64,000 nt of DNA from contig JASWJB010000110.1 in the NCBI GenBank assembly GCA_032433595.1, positions 56,381-120,380 on the forward strand. Reading direction: 5' to 3'. Each line of letters starts with the position of its first letter. Within the stretch, counting starts at the first letter, position 1. Source of the stretch: Conoideocrella luteorostrata (lineage: Eukaryota; Ascomycota; Sordariomycetes; Hypocreales; Clavicipitaceae). The notes below the pieces were generated by a model. That model was given only the letters and a program-made list of their open reading frames with translations, did not search any database and was not told where the DNA came from. Positions 1-13,055 of the stretch are shown in pieces. A program made the position numbers and the translations under genes.

Positions 1-1419
1 GACAAGATCGGACGAGGGTACCAAGGCGATCCTTCGTCGGCACTCCTGGAATTGCTGGACCCCGAACAGAACAACTCTTTCTTGGATCATTACATGGACG
101 TACCAGTTGATTTGTCAAAAGTACTTTTTGTTTGCACAGCCAACATGACGGACACTATCCCTCGACCACTCCTTGATCGGATGGAATTGATCACGCTTTC
201 AGGATACGTTGCCGACGAGAAGAAAGCTATTGCAAATCGCTATCTAGCACCAGCAGCTAAAGACGCGGCGGGCTTGAAGGACGCTAATGTCAATCTCAAC
301 AACGAGGCAATCGAGGAGCTTATCAAATCTTATTGCCGTGAGTCTGGTGTTCGAAACCTTAAGAAACAGATCGAAAAAGTATATAGAAAGTCTGCATTAA
401 AGATCGTCCAGGAACTTGGAGAGGATGTTTTACCTGAAGAGGAGGCTCTCACCAATGAAGGCAAGGTGGCTTTGGAGGAAGGCCAGAAGAAGGAAGAAGA
501 AGAGGCTGCTGCTGGCGAGGATGCCAAGCCAAAAGAAGGTCGAGCCGCCACAGAAGCAACCGAGGCCGAGACGGCTGAGAAACCGAGAAAAGCCCTAAGC
601 GTCCCGGATTCGGTTAATGTTGAGATCGGAAAAGACAATCTTGTCGATTACATTGGGCCGCCAGTCTTTACATCGGATCGCTTGTACGACGTGAGCCCCC
701 CCGGTGTCTCTATGGGATTGGCCTGGACCCAAATGGGAGGAGCGGCCATGTACATTGAGTCAATTCTGCAGGCGCCCCTGCGGCCCAGCTCAAGGGCAGG
801 CTTGGAAATCACTGGCAACCTGAAATCTGTCATGAAGGAGTCAACGACGATTGCCTATTCCTTTGCCAAGGCTTTCATGGTGAAGCAGTTCCCCGAAAAC
901 AACTTCTTTGACAAAGCAAAAATGCATCTGCACGTACCCGATGGCGCTGTTTCTAAAGATGGACCCTCGGCCGGAATCACAATGACTACTTCCCTATTGT
1001 CCTTGGCGTTGGATTCACCTGTTAATCCTACCGTTGCGATGACTGGTGAGATTACCTTGACCGGCAAGGTACTGCGCATTGGTGGGCTACGCGAAAAGAC
1101 GGTTGCAGCTCGCCGAGCTGGCTGCAAGACGGTTATCTTCCCTAAGGACAACATGTCAGATTGGTTAGAGTTGCCTGAAGTAAGTTGTGTTGCCCAGCTG
1201 CAATTTTTAATGTAGCTTCGTTTTGCGACTCTAGAGGAAGACTATTGAAAGCTAACCAAAAAATCCCAGAATATCAAAGAAGGCATCGAAGGCCACGCCG
1301 TGGGATGGTACAATGAAGTCTTTGATCTCGTTTTCCAAAGTCTCGACCGTGAACAGACTAACAAGAGCCGAGTCCACGAGGAAAACAAGAAGGAAGAGCG
1401 TGATGAAGATGATGACTAG
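1..1419 (+). CDS. pim1: Mitochondrial ATP-dependent Lon protease (Pim1 type), 3' part
   Basis: The gene enters from the left edge already in frame at base 1, so the start and the N-terminal part are outside the window. The model is exons 1-1179 and 1270-1419 with a 90-nt intron 1180-1269 (GTAAGT...CAG, phase 0), ending with TAG at 1417. The fragment carries the end of the AAA+ ATPase module ([20 protein letters not shown]), a Lys/Glu-rich linker at about 430-600 nt that is typical of eukaryotic Lon, and the peptidase domain. The catalytic serine is in DGPSAGITM (Ser codon 967-969) and the catalytic lysine is in [11 protein letters not shown] (Lys codon 1096-1098). Lon degrades oxidised and misfolded proteins in the mitochondrial matrix and supports mtDNA maintenance. 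The last exon encodes an acidic tail after the [20 protein letters not shown] segment. Identity is secure; the symbol follows the yeast name. Confidence 0.96.
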
Positions 1420-4400
1420 ACGGCAAGACCAGCATGGGCTTGCCCGTTTTATATAAATCTGCATGATAGACGGCGACCAATGTCCTTTGTTTGTCTCATT
1501 CTTTTTTCCCTGGCCGAGTGTTGCGAAGAAGAGAAAGGATAGCAAACATTGCGGCGTTACAATTCATCAAGGAGCACCTAATCCTTTTTTTTTTTTTTAA
1601 AAAAAAAAAAAAACAACCCCATTTAGCTCTAGGTTGGTGGACTCCACTTGGATGCAATACTCCTACTCCTTGTACATTTTGGTGGAAAGGCATTTTCTGT
1701 ATTTGTAGGAACTACATAGAGGGCAAATGACGCTATAGGCGGTTGGGTGGACTTCAAAAAATCGAATTTGATGCATGACTATGAAAACATTTAGAGCATA
1801 TGTATCCTTTAAGGTTTATTTTACTTTTATTGAAGGAACTAGTATGTTACTCGCAAGGATGTTAATCTATTAGCAGCGGGGTGGCAAGACCCTTGACCAC
1901 AATTTGACATGTTTAGTATAAAAGCCAGTAATTATATCCCGCGTTATTACTTGCGATATTACTGATATCTGCTCTATGCCACGAGTAACTACGGGGAATA
2001 GCACATATCGATAATTTGTGGGGGTTAATCAGGTTACTCCTTCGAAGCATCCAAAGGGTATTGAATGTGCCTTTTTTTTTTTTGTGTTTTCCCCTTTCTT
2101 TCTGCTAGTTATGGTGTCGCAGTATCGGCGATTGGGACGAAACATTGGAAGTCTTACAACATGTGACAGACCTCTGGTGCCGTATCCAGACCAGCCGAGT
2201 TAAGGCTCAGGGACCCTCCGGTATTGAACAATAACAAGTGGAGTTTGAGTACGGATTAGCGAAACGGGAGGCGCGGGACGAACCTTGAAGTTTTTCCCTC
2301 GTTCTTCCGATGTCAGCTCCGCTTTGGGAGCAAAGCAGAGCAAAGGGGACGCCGAAATTTGGGATTTCTACTGATAGGACAATGATGTAGCTCGAAAAGT
2401 TCCTGCTACTTAAAAAGGGAGTTAGTTGCGTGGAGAGTTGTATCATTGATTTGGGGGTCGATGCAAAAAAGTAGAAAAAGAACAAGTAAAAAGGGACAGG
2501 TCACCTAGTTGGGGGTTCATGCCGTGATACCTAACCACATGCGTTCATTAACTCGCCTACTATTGAGGTCTCGGCACAATGGAGGGTGCCTACACAAGGC
2601 ATAATGCCCGGCATTGTCCTGCTATGAGAAGATACGAGCTCAACGTCATCTTTTACCTTTCCCCACGTCCTTTGGAAGCTTGTCTGTCCGCCTGCATCTG
2701 TGCCTAATCACGAGAAGGCGAGGCATTGTCCAGTCAGGCTTGCGAATTCGCTGGGCAGTAGGAGGCAACATCAGAGGGAGGTAGCGGATAAGAATTGATG
2801 TAGTTGTGGGTTCCTGTGTGACGTGGTCAGCTCCATTGGTTCGGAATACAGGCCATCTGCAGGTAAGAAGTAGGGAAGGCAGACAGCGCAGGCGGTTCGA
2901 ATATTCCGCGAACAAATCATGGTGAAGTCATGTCGAATGGCGGGGTCGCAAGCGCAAAGGACAAGGGAACCCAAGGCTTTTTACCCCAGACTGTTTGTGG
3001 TTAGCAGCACGATGCTGTATGTTGCCAATTACTGCGCTGGGACTCTTTGATAGATGCCCAACAAGGAACTAGAGTAGTTCAGTCAGATTTTTTTGCCTCT
3101 GGTGTGAGGGCTTGCTCCTTGGTTCCCTGGATCCTGACGACGCTCGCGGCGATGGCGTGGATGAGCCCCTCGTACCTGTGTCAAAGCCAACCGAGCCGGA
3201 GCAGGGGTCAGTTGAGTGAGGCATATACTGTGCAATGAGTGTACAGTATGGTCTGCTGGCGACAACTTTCTGTGAGTGCCAGCACTCAGTCACCTTGTGT
3301 ACGGCTGGCGGATTACTCCGTCGAAACTTCCGAGACTGCTACATCAGTCGTAGTCCTTACTTTTCAGATAGTTGATCTGCTTTTACTCCGTAGTCGGTCT
3401 AGCTAACAGACAAGGCCCAGTGAGCCACAACCTTGACCGGATTGATCTTTATTAGCGGCCCAGTGTTGTTGCTTCCTACATGGACCACACACTACAATGT
3501 CAGCGTAAGAAAGATGTGGTCCGATCGGCTGGGATTAAAGAGTGCGTACATGAGACGGGCGGTCAAATGCTCTGACATTAACCCGGCCTTGCACTATATT
3601 TTTTTTATTGAAACTCCCTAGTCTATTGATGCCTTACGATGCTGATAGATGATTGTTGTTTTATGCCTTTTGATCGGAAATTGCGTGGTGGCCGGGCCAT
3701 TTCATCCCTCCGCAGTCTGGAACCAAGTACTGCGGGACGAGTGAAGGCGAAGTGACGAGCATCCCCAACATCCAGATTTGCCAAGCCTTCATTACTACGT
3801 AGAGGCCGGTCCTGCGCCCATAAATTTCCGGTGATTCATGTTTATTGATTTGCTTCTTATGGAACACTGATAGGAGCCGGGATGCAGCTTGGAAATGATG
3901 CGGTCACATGCTACTCATGATTGAACAATACGTAGCACAGAGCGGGTCGAGCGTATCGTTTTCTCACCTCTTTTACTGCTCCGTTCGGATAGTGATATGC
4001 AATGTTTGTGATGGAGTAACACCTGTAAGGCCATGTGCTCGGCGCTCGGGACGTGTACCAGAGGCTGGGAAACATCGCACACAAATATGGCAAGCCGGCG
4101 CTAGACAGCAGTATTGCATTTGTAGCGTATTCCGTAACGCTTGCTAGAAATTCCGAGAGGCTTCAACCATGTATCCCAGGCCCGCGCTGGGCGTCTTGGC
4201 TGGCGGCTTCCAGTGACCCGGGTAGCCTACTAAAACGTAGAAAGTGCACTGTAGCAATCTGTAAATGACCGGGCCATGCTCTGTAAGACCTTTTAGTTCA
4301 TGGAAAATAGGCGGTGAATCTAGGACCTTCCCTTTGCTCGATACCGTTGTCTTGTTTGGAGCCTCTCGGGATTTTAGGAGATACAACATGTACAAATGTA

Positions 4401-6149
4401 GAGGCGAGGGCCCACACTCCACCAGTGAATTGCTACTTCGGCTGAACCATATGGAGCGCCTTATTTGTTCCCTCCGAACTCGAGAGGAGTTGATGGAGCG
4501 ATGGGAGCAGGCGGGAGCAGCGGCGGGCATGGCGCAACCGGGGCAATGGCGAGGCAGCGACAGATAGATAGAGGATGGCCCAGTACTAACTAATGGATCA
4601 GCGCCGTCTCCTCTTTGGCGGCCCGCTGGCTTACATAGGATGAACATGACTTGGGCTGGGTTGGCTGGCAAGCTAGCTATCAGCATTCGTGGAGTAGTCG
4701 GACGCCTGATGATGATGGGGGGATGGGTGGAGGACGGATTGAGGATGGATGATGGTCTGTGGCCAGTCAAGTTTTGTGTGTCCAACCGCGTAATTGTGCA
4801 TCTGTCGAGACTCGCGGGCAGCTGTTCGGTGCAACCCCAAAAGCGCCATAGCCATTGATTTGCACATCGACTCCATTTTCGGCCCTTCCCTGCCTAACAT
4901 TGGTGGAGCTAGGAACTATGAGATCCCGGCATACAGGAAGGTGCGAGGACAGCAGAGGGCAAAGTGCAGAGCTGCACGGTAACCTGCAGCACTCGCACAC
5001 CATTTGAAACAGAAACGGAACATTCCATACAAAATCCCCTGCGCATTGTGGCATTGTGGGAAGGAGCCACGGGGACAGTGCTTGGAGCAACAAGTGCACA
5101 AATATTGAACATGAAGGTACTCCGTACTCAACTTGGCAGCAATGTTTGAGCCACGCTGGGCCCCAATAAGGAAGGGAGTGCCGAGAACTCCGTGCAATGT
5201 CCAGTATAAAGTTATGCCCGAGTGGCCAACTGGACTAGATGGCTTGAGTGGGTGACCTCCATCAGAAGTCCCGAGCCGCATCGCGTCCGGCGCATGCTTC
5301 GGCCACTTGCCAAGTCTATTTATTGTACGGAGCATGTCTCTTACCACTTCATCTCTCGATCCAACCTCGTCACTTTTCGGGCTGCCATTGAACAACTCAG
5401 ACACTCGCAGTTGTCGCAGTCCAACGACAAGCCCAACGTAACTACTTTGGCCACCCCCCCTTCCCCTCCCAGCGACATCGCGCGGCGAATCACTGCAAAT
5501 CACTGACAAACTTTCGACCAGCCCTGTTTGTTGTCTGCCCACCTGGAGCGTCTTTGCGTAAAACGATGGACAGGGAGCAATCAGGTCGGCAGAGCAGCGA
5601 CTAGGGCAGTGTCGTTTCGTGTCAAACTCCACTGCCCCTTGCTTCCTCCATTGGAACTGAACAGCAGAGAGAACGAGATCGCTAAAGAAGACAGCGACTA
5701 AGTTAAAGGGACAAGTGGATGACAACCCAAGCCCAAGCCCCAACCTTTTTTTAGGGGCTGTAGCATCTCGCCGCCATTTGCTCCCCCCCCGTCACCTCGT
5801 TCTCTATGAACACACCGACATACTAAACTCCTCCATATCTTCTGTCGGCTTGTCCATGTTCCTCAGTTATCACTCTTGTTTGCCTGGCACTCGAATTCGA
5901 TGACCTGCGCCGGGCGGCGTGCGCATTCGTTCATCATCCTCAGCAGAGCCGATGGAACTTGGCTTAGACCCACTTCCAGCCACATCAACTTATAACTTCA
6001 GGCTGGGCCGATTAGGCAAGGCTGATATTCAGGCAGGGCATGCAAGGCGCCTTGTTGTGCAATTCATCATTTATTTATATCCATTCTAAGTTCCCCAACA
6101 ACCGACATATATTGGCTGTTGTGACACCTTCAACGGCTTGTTGCCTAAC
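1420..6149. other. Gene-free stretch, 4.7 kb
   Basis: No reading frame here shows a recognisable domain or a convincing exon structure. Open frames occur (for example on the minus strand at 4144-4785 and 4916-5743), but they start at non-ATG codons or look like chance frames in GC-balanced DNA. The stretch holds a T14A15 homopolymer junction at 1585-1613 and exact TACTCCGTA motifs at 3384 and 5118. The right part is presumably upstream sequence of the kinase-like gene at 6150. Confidence 0.6.
1585..1613. repeat. T14A15 homopolymer junction
   Basis: A run of 14 T is followed immediately by 15 A. On a single strand this can fold back on itself. It lies 166 bp downstream of the Lon stop codon and could contribute to 3'-end formation. 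It could also be partly a sequencing or assembly length artefact, since homopolymer lengths are unreliable. Confidence 0.85.
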
Positions 6150-8946
6150 ATGGCTGACCCCTGCGGCTCTGTGGCAGAGCCGCAGCCGCCAACTGGCAAG
6201 TGGGATTTCTTTAGTAAACTCGTCAGCCGACCAGCGGGCGAGGAGATGGCTCTTATTCCAGATCCTGATCAAACGATTAATGAAAAAGTTGGAGATGATG
6301 AAACACCAAGGACGGTAGACTCGCCCATGGAGCCTTGTTCGCGCAAGGTCATAACAGGACTACCTCGGTCACAGACCTTTAAGAGACGCCTGTCCGAGCA
6401 AAGGTCGCATCTGGAACTTGTCCCCTCTACTGCGGATGAACGAAGAGCTGCCTCAGCTGACAGGAGAGGCACCGAAATGGACAAAGACGCCAGCACTACA
6501 CCAGCTGACACTCGCCCGAGCGCCACCACACTGCATAGCCCGTCCGTTGATGGTTATGGCGCTGAGTCCGTACATTATTTCCCCGGTGATCAAGAGCACT
6601 ACCATCTATCCAATCAAGCTGTGGAACATGCGCTATTCGATCCCACAAGTCGACATGATGATGGTCCACAGACGGATTCGTACTCGATTTTGGACGCTGT
6701 GTCTGTAACGGCTTCACAGCATGAAGCCATGATTGCTGACGAACTGGAAAGAAGGTGGATTCTCAATCTCAGCATGCACTTCCGAGACAGATCGAACCGT
6801 GAAAAGTTCTTCGTCACGTATCGACAAAAGGATCACCTCTGGAGACGCGTCACAATCTCTCTCGACTATCGAAATGCGCCGCCGAATTCTTTGGAGATGG
6901 ACCTGACACACACCAACTTCCAAAGGGAAAAAAACGCCAAGATATACGAAGCAATTCGGGAAAGCTTAGCGGACATTGAATTTTATGACACAGTGACGAA
7001 TCTGAAGCTCCAAACTGCTGAAGGGCGGCTACACGTGCATGTTGTCGAAGATGGAAATGTGAGTTTATTGTAATCGATGCGGTGGCTGTGCCGGGTTGGT
7101 ACAAATGATGTGGCATAATATCTAACGAAATTTCGTGCAGGAAATCATCCAATACCCTTCGGTTAGTCAGATTCGGCATTTGGGCTGCAGACGCGTCCGT
7201 GAAAGTGAAATCAAGTTTGACTCACATATGTCTGGCTTTGTGTACAAAGTCAATGTCAAAGGCCAGACTCTAATTAAGAAGGAAATCCCCAGCCCTGACA
7301 CGATTGACGAGTTTCTGTACGAAGTTAATGCGCTCAGTAGCCTGTGCTACTCCAGGAATGTTGTTGAACTGTATGGAGTTGTCGTTGACGTCTGGGATAA
7401 ACATGTCAAAGGTCTTCTCATCAGCTATGCGGAACAAGGGGCTTTGATTGATATCATATACGACAATTGCAAAGAGCAAAACGTGGGAATACCTTGGGCT
7501 AAACGACAGCGATGGGCAAGACAAATCGTCCAAGGTCTTGCGGATGTGCACGAATCTGGCTTTGTTCAAGGGGACTTCACAATGTCCAATATTGTTGTCG
7601 ATTCCGCCGGGGATGCAAAGATCATCGATATAAACAGGCGAGGATGTCCCGTAGGATGGGAGCCACCGGAAGCGACGGCACTTATCGAAGCACACCACCG
7701 AATTACAATGTACATTGGAGTGAAGTCTGACCTTTATCAACTTGGGATGGTCTTATGGGGGCTGGCTATGCTAGAAGACGAACCGGAAACTCATGGACGG
7801 CCGCTGATGCTAGGACCGGAGATCAACGTTCCTGACTGGTATCGCCAAATGACGGAAATTTGTCTCAACGCTGATCCAAGAATGAGGCTCCAGGCATCTG
7901 TGCTCCTCCATATGTTCCCTCATGATACTGATGGGCATACAAGGCCAATTATGTCTGTCGATGAAACACGTTCGCTGGATGACTTCAGCATTCATGACGC
8001 TGCTACCGGACAATCCTATGTCATCAGAACAGTGGAACCGTCCAGTGGGTGGCCGTCTTCGAGCAAAACATACGTTGAACCTAGCTCAGATATGTTCGAA
8101 CCTTCCTTCCCTATGCGTGGCCGATCGCCTCCGAGTCCATTACCAAGTCACCTTGATGGGTCTGAGTCTCCGTATAAGCTATATAGTAGTACCTCTTGGG
8201 CAGCAAACAAAAGTGTCCGGCCATCTTACAGTGACGTGGCTGACGACGATGTCGCTCGAGATGACAACGTTGTTGGACTTGCGTTACGACCCGAAACGCC
8301 CCTTTCCTTGGGCAAAGACGATGTCGATTCTGCAGCATATATTCCCACTGATGTCAATCTCGAAGATATCAGCCCGAAGCGGGCGGCAGCTGCCTCGATG
8401 GAGAGAAAAATATCTCTTGGCGACGGATTGCAGATCCTTTCTACGCCGAAAATTTCTAGACAAGATACCGTTATCCGTTGTCCGTTGTCGGACGTTCAAC
8501 CAGAGACAAAGTCCAATGGGCATAAAGCAGACAACCAGATTACATCCATGGTGGAAGGTAATACGACCATTCTCAATAACGACCGTGATACGCAGGACAT
8601 CAAGGCCAACGATAGCGAACTGGATGGCGGTGTGCCTCTACAGTCGGACGCGGATCTTGACGCTCTCGGCATGTCACAGTCGAATGATGTACACAAAACT
8701 TCATCCCAGGATGAGAAGCCGGACAACGGCAATGAATTCAATCACACCGACAATTTCTACGAAGGGGTGATGCCAGGTGACAGTGCAGAGAATATGAAAG
8801 CAACCTCAGCAACAACACCCAACTTCTCTTCTCGGTTATATGAAAACGAAAACGGGACAGCCAAAGCAGAGGCAACATACCTAAGAGACTCGATAAGCAT
8901 GCTCAGCTTGGAGGCACACCCAAAAGAAATGGAAAATCTGAACTGA
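6150..8946 (+). CDS. Atypical protein kinase-like protein, 904 aa
   Basis: Exons 6150-7058 and 7141-8946, with an 82-nt intron (GTGAGT...GTGCAG, phase 0). The ATG at 6150 is the first in frame. Residues 1-300 are mostly polar with no known domain. A protein-kinase fold follows at about 320-565. It shows a glycine-loop-like region, a candidate VAIK lysine in TLIKKEIP, an alpha-C glutamate candidate in LYEVNALSSL, a catalytic loop VQGDFTMSN (Asp and Asn kept, the His-Arg of HRD lost), a DFG equivalent reading IIDIN, and the helix-F segment KSDLYQLGMVLWGLAM. The remaining ~340 residues are Ser/Asp-rich and look disordered. The metal-binding and catalytic aspartates remain, so activity is possible, but the departures from HRD and DFG make it atypical. 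No substrate or pathway can be named. It lies next to, but 2.7 kb from, the polyketide locus. Confidence 0.85.
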
Positions 8947-11698
8947 GTCAACCCTCTCTGCGCCAACAGTCACTCCCTATATCTCTGACTGGAATCGGCG
9001 CCGGTCTCCTCTTTGATGATGATTTAAAGATGAACGACAAACATACTATTGACGATGATTTCAACCAATTAACACGACCAGCTACCGTGCCAACACTGAC
9101 GGTTACGACAGATTCATAAAGATGAAGAACACGATAAGAATAAAGAAAACAGCATTGTGTGTATGAGTTTTTTCTTCTTTTCTTTTTTTACTTTCCAAGT
9201 TTTTTGTTTAGCATTTCTGTAAAGTTTAGATTACATATGGGCGACTGGAGTTATATGAGGCAGGATATGAACATGCATAACGTGATAGGAAATGGGTTCA
9301 TGAGATCACGACGTAACCTACTTGCATGAGAAGTATACGTATTGCGTTCGTATATTTCCATCTGAAGGGAAATTTATGGACATTAGGAGTTCCCCTATGA
9401 TGTGAGCTGGCTTTGGGCCATGAGTATGTAGCATAATTAAAGAAACTCTTCCCAGGTCAAATCTTGCTCGCACTGGATAATATTTGAACAATGATATTCC
9501 TGCCTTGTTGAGAATATCTTCGCTGGTATGGGCCTAATTTTTCAGCCCTAGTCCTAACTTGCGTCGATAAGCCTTAAGTCGTGTCTTTTTCGGCCTCTTG
9601 GCCAGAGTAGTTTGTACATATGACTTTAACATATCCCTGCGTTGGTCTTTGTACAAATACGTATTCAGTGCTATAGCTTTCTGTCTGTAAACTAACTAGT
9701 ATCTTACTTAGCTATAATGCTACTAGAATCACATTAGCTGCCATACTAATCAAGTTACGAAGTGTGCCATACCTGTCGGATCCTGGTCTTGATTGCGCAA
9801 AGACAGTGGATGTGTTACTTGCTCCAGATAAATTGTAAATTGCGGCAATGCATAAGGCTCAGACTTCCATAGGGTATGAGCGTCAAGGCTAATTTACGTT
9901 CCAGACTTTCCACAATGAAGAGGCACGCGATGTTGTCGGTTGGCTGACCGAAAAATCCGTGACTACTGGCGAATTGTGTGTCGTCACGTCCTCATATACC
10001 GTCTACAACGTGCCTGCAGCCACTCGCGCGCATCTGGTTTGCGCTCTTGCATAATCGGATCGGTAATTCGCATTGTGAGTGCCACCGACTTTTGTCCCCA
10101 TCTTTCGAGCAACGTAGCTGGTCTGTATACGAGACTGACCGTCGATCCCCGGATGGCCACAGCCTCATTACCGCTCTCTATTATTTTACCACTGCGGAAG
10201 GATCATCGTCAATTTGGTAGAGCCGCCTAATAAGGCAGCTCAAGCCATCCAAGTCCGGCTCACCTTCCTAAGCTGAGCAGCATACAGGCTTAGGTGTTAA
10301 ACGCTATAGAAACGATTGCTGACGCAGCCGAGCATAATACGATATGCGGAAACAAATATAGAGCATGTGGTTTCGAAGGAAAAATTGCTGATCAGCCAGT
10401 CTCTCAGAACGCCGCCACATTCATTTGACACGCCAAATTATGTGGGAAAGGTCTTTTGCCGGGGCTCCTAGATCCTGTGCGACCAATCCCTTTGATGTTG
10501 TGTATGGTTGATGTCCGCTAGTTCTTCTGTTTCTCACCAGCTACCCTGAATTGAAGAAAAAACCCCACAGTTCCTTGTTTCTACTTTGATCAAAGACACT
10601 TAGATTCTCACTTTGTGACGTCGTCGCATTCCAACCCAGGGAGGTGAATGTGTGATCAAATGGTTTGACAGACAACAGCATGACTTTCCACAGTAAAAAT
10701 AGGATATTCTGGTGATAGCCTTACCGTCGGCCACTTCTAGGACAGACTAGTTACTGCGAGGGCCGTTTTAATCCGTTACCAGCCCGGCCACCCCATGCAT
10801 GCACACCAAGACGCCGTTGCCCACCGCCCAGAGCCATGTAACATTGACCTCGCTCCCATATGCAGTTTTGGTCACATTTGACGTCAGCACTCGAGATCTG
10901 CACTCGTAGGCAACCGTGTAGCTCAACTTTTTGTTTCTTCTTTCCTCTCGTGTTCGTGTGTTGTAGAAAATTGATGCGTTTATGCTGTCATGGCTAGGCG
11001 TACCTCTCTCTGCCTTGATAAAATGATAGTTCATGAGGTGACAGGAGTGACGCTTCTTGCCATAACCACAATTACCTTCTTTCGCAATGCTTTGATGTAT
11101 TTACATGATCTGCGTATGTCGTTCGTCGCTCCGATAATGCAAGCAAGTGGGTAGTGTGCCGTGCCCTTCTTTGCCCTTTGCCATGGCTACCATCCGTAAC
11201 AAACCGCACCAATGAGCAACGAGTGCTCGCCGCAAAGCGGACTTGACGTTTTAAAAGCTTTATATGTGTTAAAATTATAACCATCGCACACGCATTACAC
11301 ATGATGTAATACATTAATATCGCCAAAGTAGCTCTACACCAATGTTATGGCATTCAATAACTTCATATAATAAGTACTAATATAAATGAGGTTATATATG
11401 GAGGCACCTTTTCTGTCTTGGGCGTAGTTGCTGCTGCGCTTTCAAAAATCCTCGCTACGCGTTTATATACTCGACTTGATCGGCCATATCCTTCCTTGAC
11501 CGTTAATTCTTCGATGGCGGTGGGGCAGGCCGACCACTGGGAGACCTCAACTTGTTCTGGGCAGAGAAGATTGAAGCGTTGCTGGTTGATGCCGGCCACA
11601 GAAGTACAGGCCGGGGTCTTCAACTCCTTTCTCACATTCCTGTGAGGCATTCTTCAGTAGGCAGATGTATTGATACCACAAAATTCAATAGTTCAGCC
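8947..11698. other. Intergenic, 2.75 kb, no gene recognised
   Basis: Starts with the 3' flank of the kinase-like gene, including a T-rich tract near 9166-9215. The right end is the upstream region of the AflR-like regulator; a CGG-N9-CCG arrangement is present near 11518. Short open frames around 9940-10230 and 10768-11034 show no domain and no supporting splice structure. Confidence 0.6.
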
Positions 11699-13055
11699 AT
11701 GCCGTCCGAACCGAGACCGCCCCGATTGCGCATTTCGTGTGTCAACTGCACAGCGGCAAAGGTTAGCAATATTCCCGACGTTCAAGGTTTCTATCAGACA
11801 CACCTAACTACTCCACACTAAGTAAACTCCACTGACTTGTTCGTAGGTCAAGTGCTCTGGGGAAAAGACAGGTTGTATGCGCTGCTCGAAACACAGCTTG
11901 GAATGCACCTATCTTGAATCCAAAGCAGGGCGAGTTCCGCGCGTTCGCAGAAAACAGCAAACGATCACCGAGCTGCCTCATGATTCGAACGAATTTTTCT
12001 CTTCGCCATATGTTGATCCGATAGAGATACCCGAACTCAACGATGTGGGTAAGGTCGGGGCCCCGTTCTCCATATCAGCAGCAACCACTTTGTCTGAGAT
12101 ATCAACGAATGACCAAAGCGGCGAAACGGCGGACATAGGCGTTACGACTGGCCATTCAAACATGTTGAACTATTATTCTTATCCAACACCATTGGGATCA
12201 TCGCGGTCCTCACTGAGCCATATATTCATGTCACAAGGCGAGCGTGAGACACCCGATGTGGTCTTTCCCAACAGTCAACGGGACATGTGCGACGCAGAAA
12301 CGAACCTGGAAATGCCTTTATTTACCATGGAGCGCGCCGAAAATGAGAATAGCGCCTCCAACATGGCTGCAGACGGACTGACGGAGCCCCAGGCATTCCT
12401 TACCGAGCATCAACTCCTTGGTCTCTCGGCTTCATCTTCGCAGAACACAACGGTTGAAAAGTGCCGCGATGAGCAATGCGTGCTAACGATGACTCGCATA
12501 ATCAGCGCCTTGGAAGCCTCGTTATCACACAAGGCTCTGGCGGTAGAAGTTGTTTTGGAGATCGTCTCGACAGCTAGGATAGGACTTGACGGGCTGATTG
12601 ACATACAACAACAACAGCACGCCCAAATATCCAGATTTGTGGTTTTATTCGGTGTAGTCCTGCACCAGATATCCAATCTTATCGAGATGAGCATCGAAAC
12701 GCTTGGGATTCATACAGGCAACAAGAGTTTTACTACACCATGCCCATCTCCTCAAGTTGACACCAGAACGCCCAGCGCCATACTTGATCAGCTGAACACC
12801 ATCAATGTGCTCATTTCGAACTACAAGTCCGAGGCACGCTCTCGACTGAAGGACGACCACCGGGCCATCTACGTTCAGCGAATATCGGAGGAACTTGAGT
12901 GCAATGTCCAGATGGCGTCACGGGTGATGAAGTTGGCCGACAGAGTGACGAGCCACAGACAAAGCAGTGAGCTGCTATTGCTTTGGAAATCAAGCTGTCG
13001 AAAGTTTTTGGAAACAAGTAATGCGCAGCTGCGGGAGTTGCAGCGACGCTTGTAA
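11699..13055 (+). CDS. AflR-like Zn2Cys6 transcription factor, likely cluster regulator
   Basis: Exons 11699-11761 and 11847-13055 (85-nt intron, GTTAGC...CGTAG, phase 0) give 423 aa. The intron splits the zinc cluster. Joined, it reads with cysteines at residues 14, 17, 24, 31, 34 and 41, the canonical C-x2-C-x6-C-x6-C-x2-C-x6-C spacing. The basic stretch after it (SKAGRVPRVRRKQQ) resembles that of AflR-type regulators of polyketide clusters. The rest has no clear fungal_trans middle-homology domain; residues ~240-420 look mostly helical, as in the AflR C-terminal region. It is followed on the same strand by the MFS exporter and lies 5 kb from the PKS, so a role as pathway-specific activator is likely. 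That role is inferred from family and position, not shown by the sequence alone. Confidence 0.88.

Noticed and set aside
2890..2912. GGTTCGAAT, a T-loop-like string
   Set aside because: The flanking bases do not form a T stem and no acceptor stem is present.
4144..4785. 213-codon minus-strand open frame
   Set aside because: No domain, irregular composition (Pro/Ser/Arg mix), overlaps other open frames on both strands. Not supported as a gene.
5214..5300. tRNA-like string GCCCGAGTGGCC
   Set aside because: Resembles a D-arm of a Leu/Ser tRNA, but no matching anticodon and T arms or acceptor stem follow.
4916..5743. 275-codon minus-strand open frame
   Set aside because: Starts at TTG, has no recognisable domain, no signal peptide logic and no intron context. 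Treated as a chance frame.
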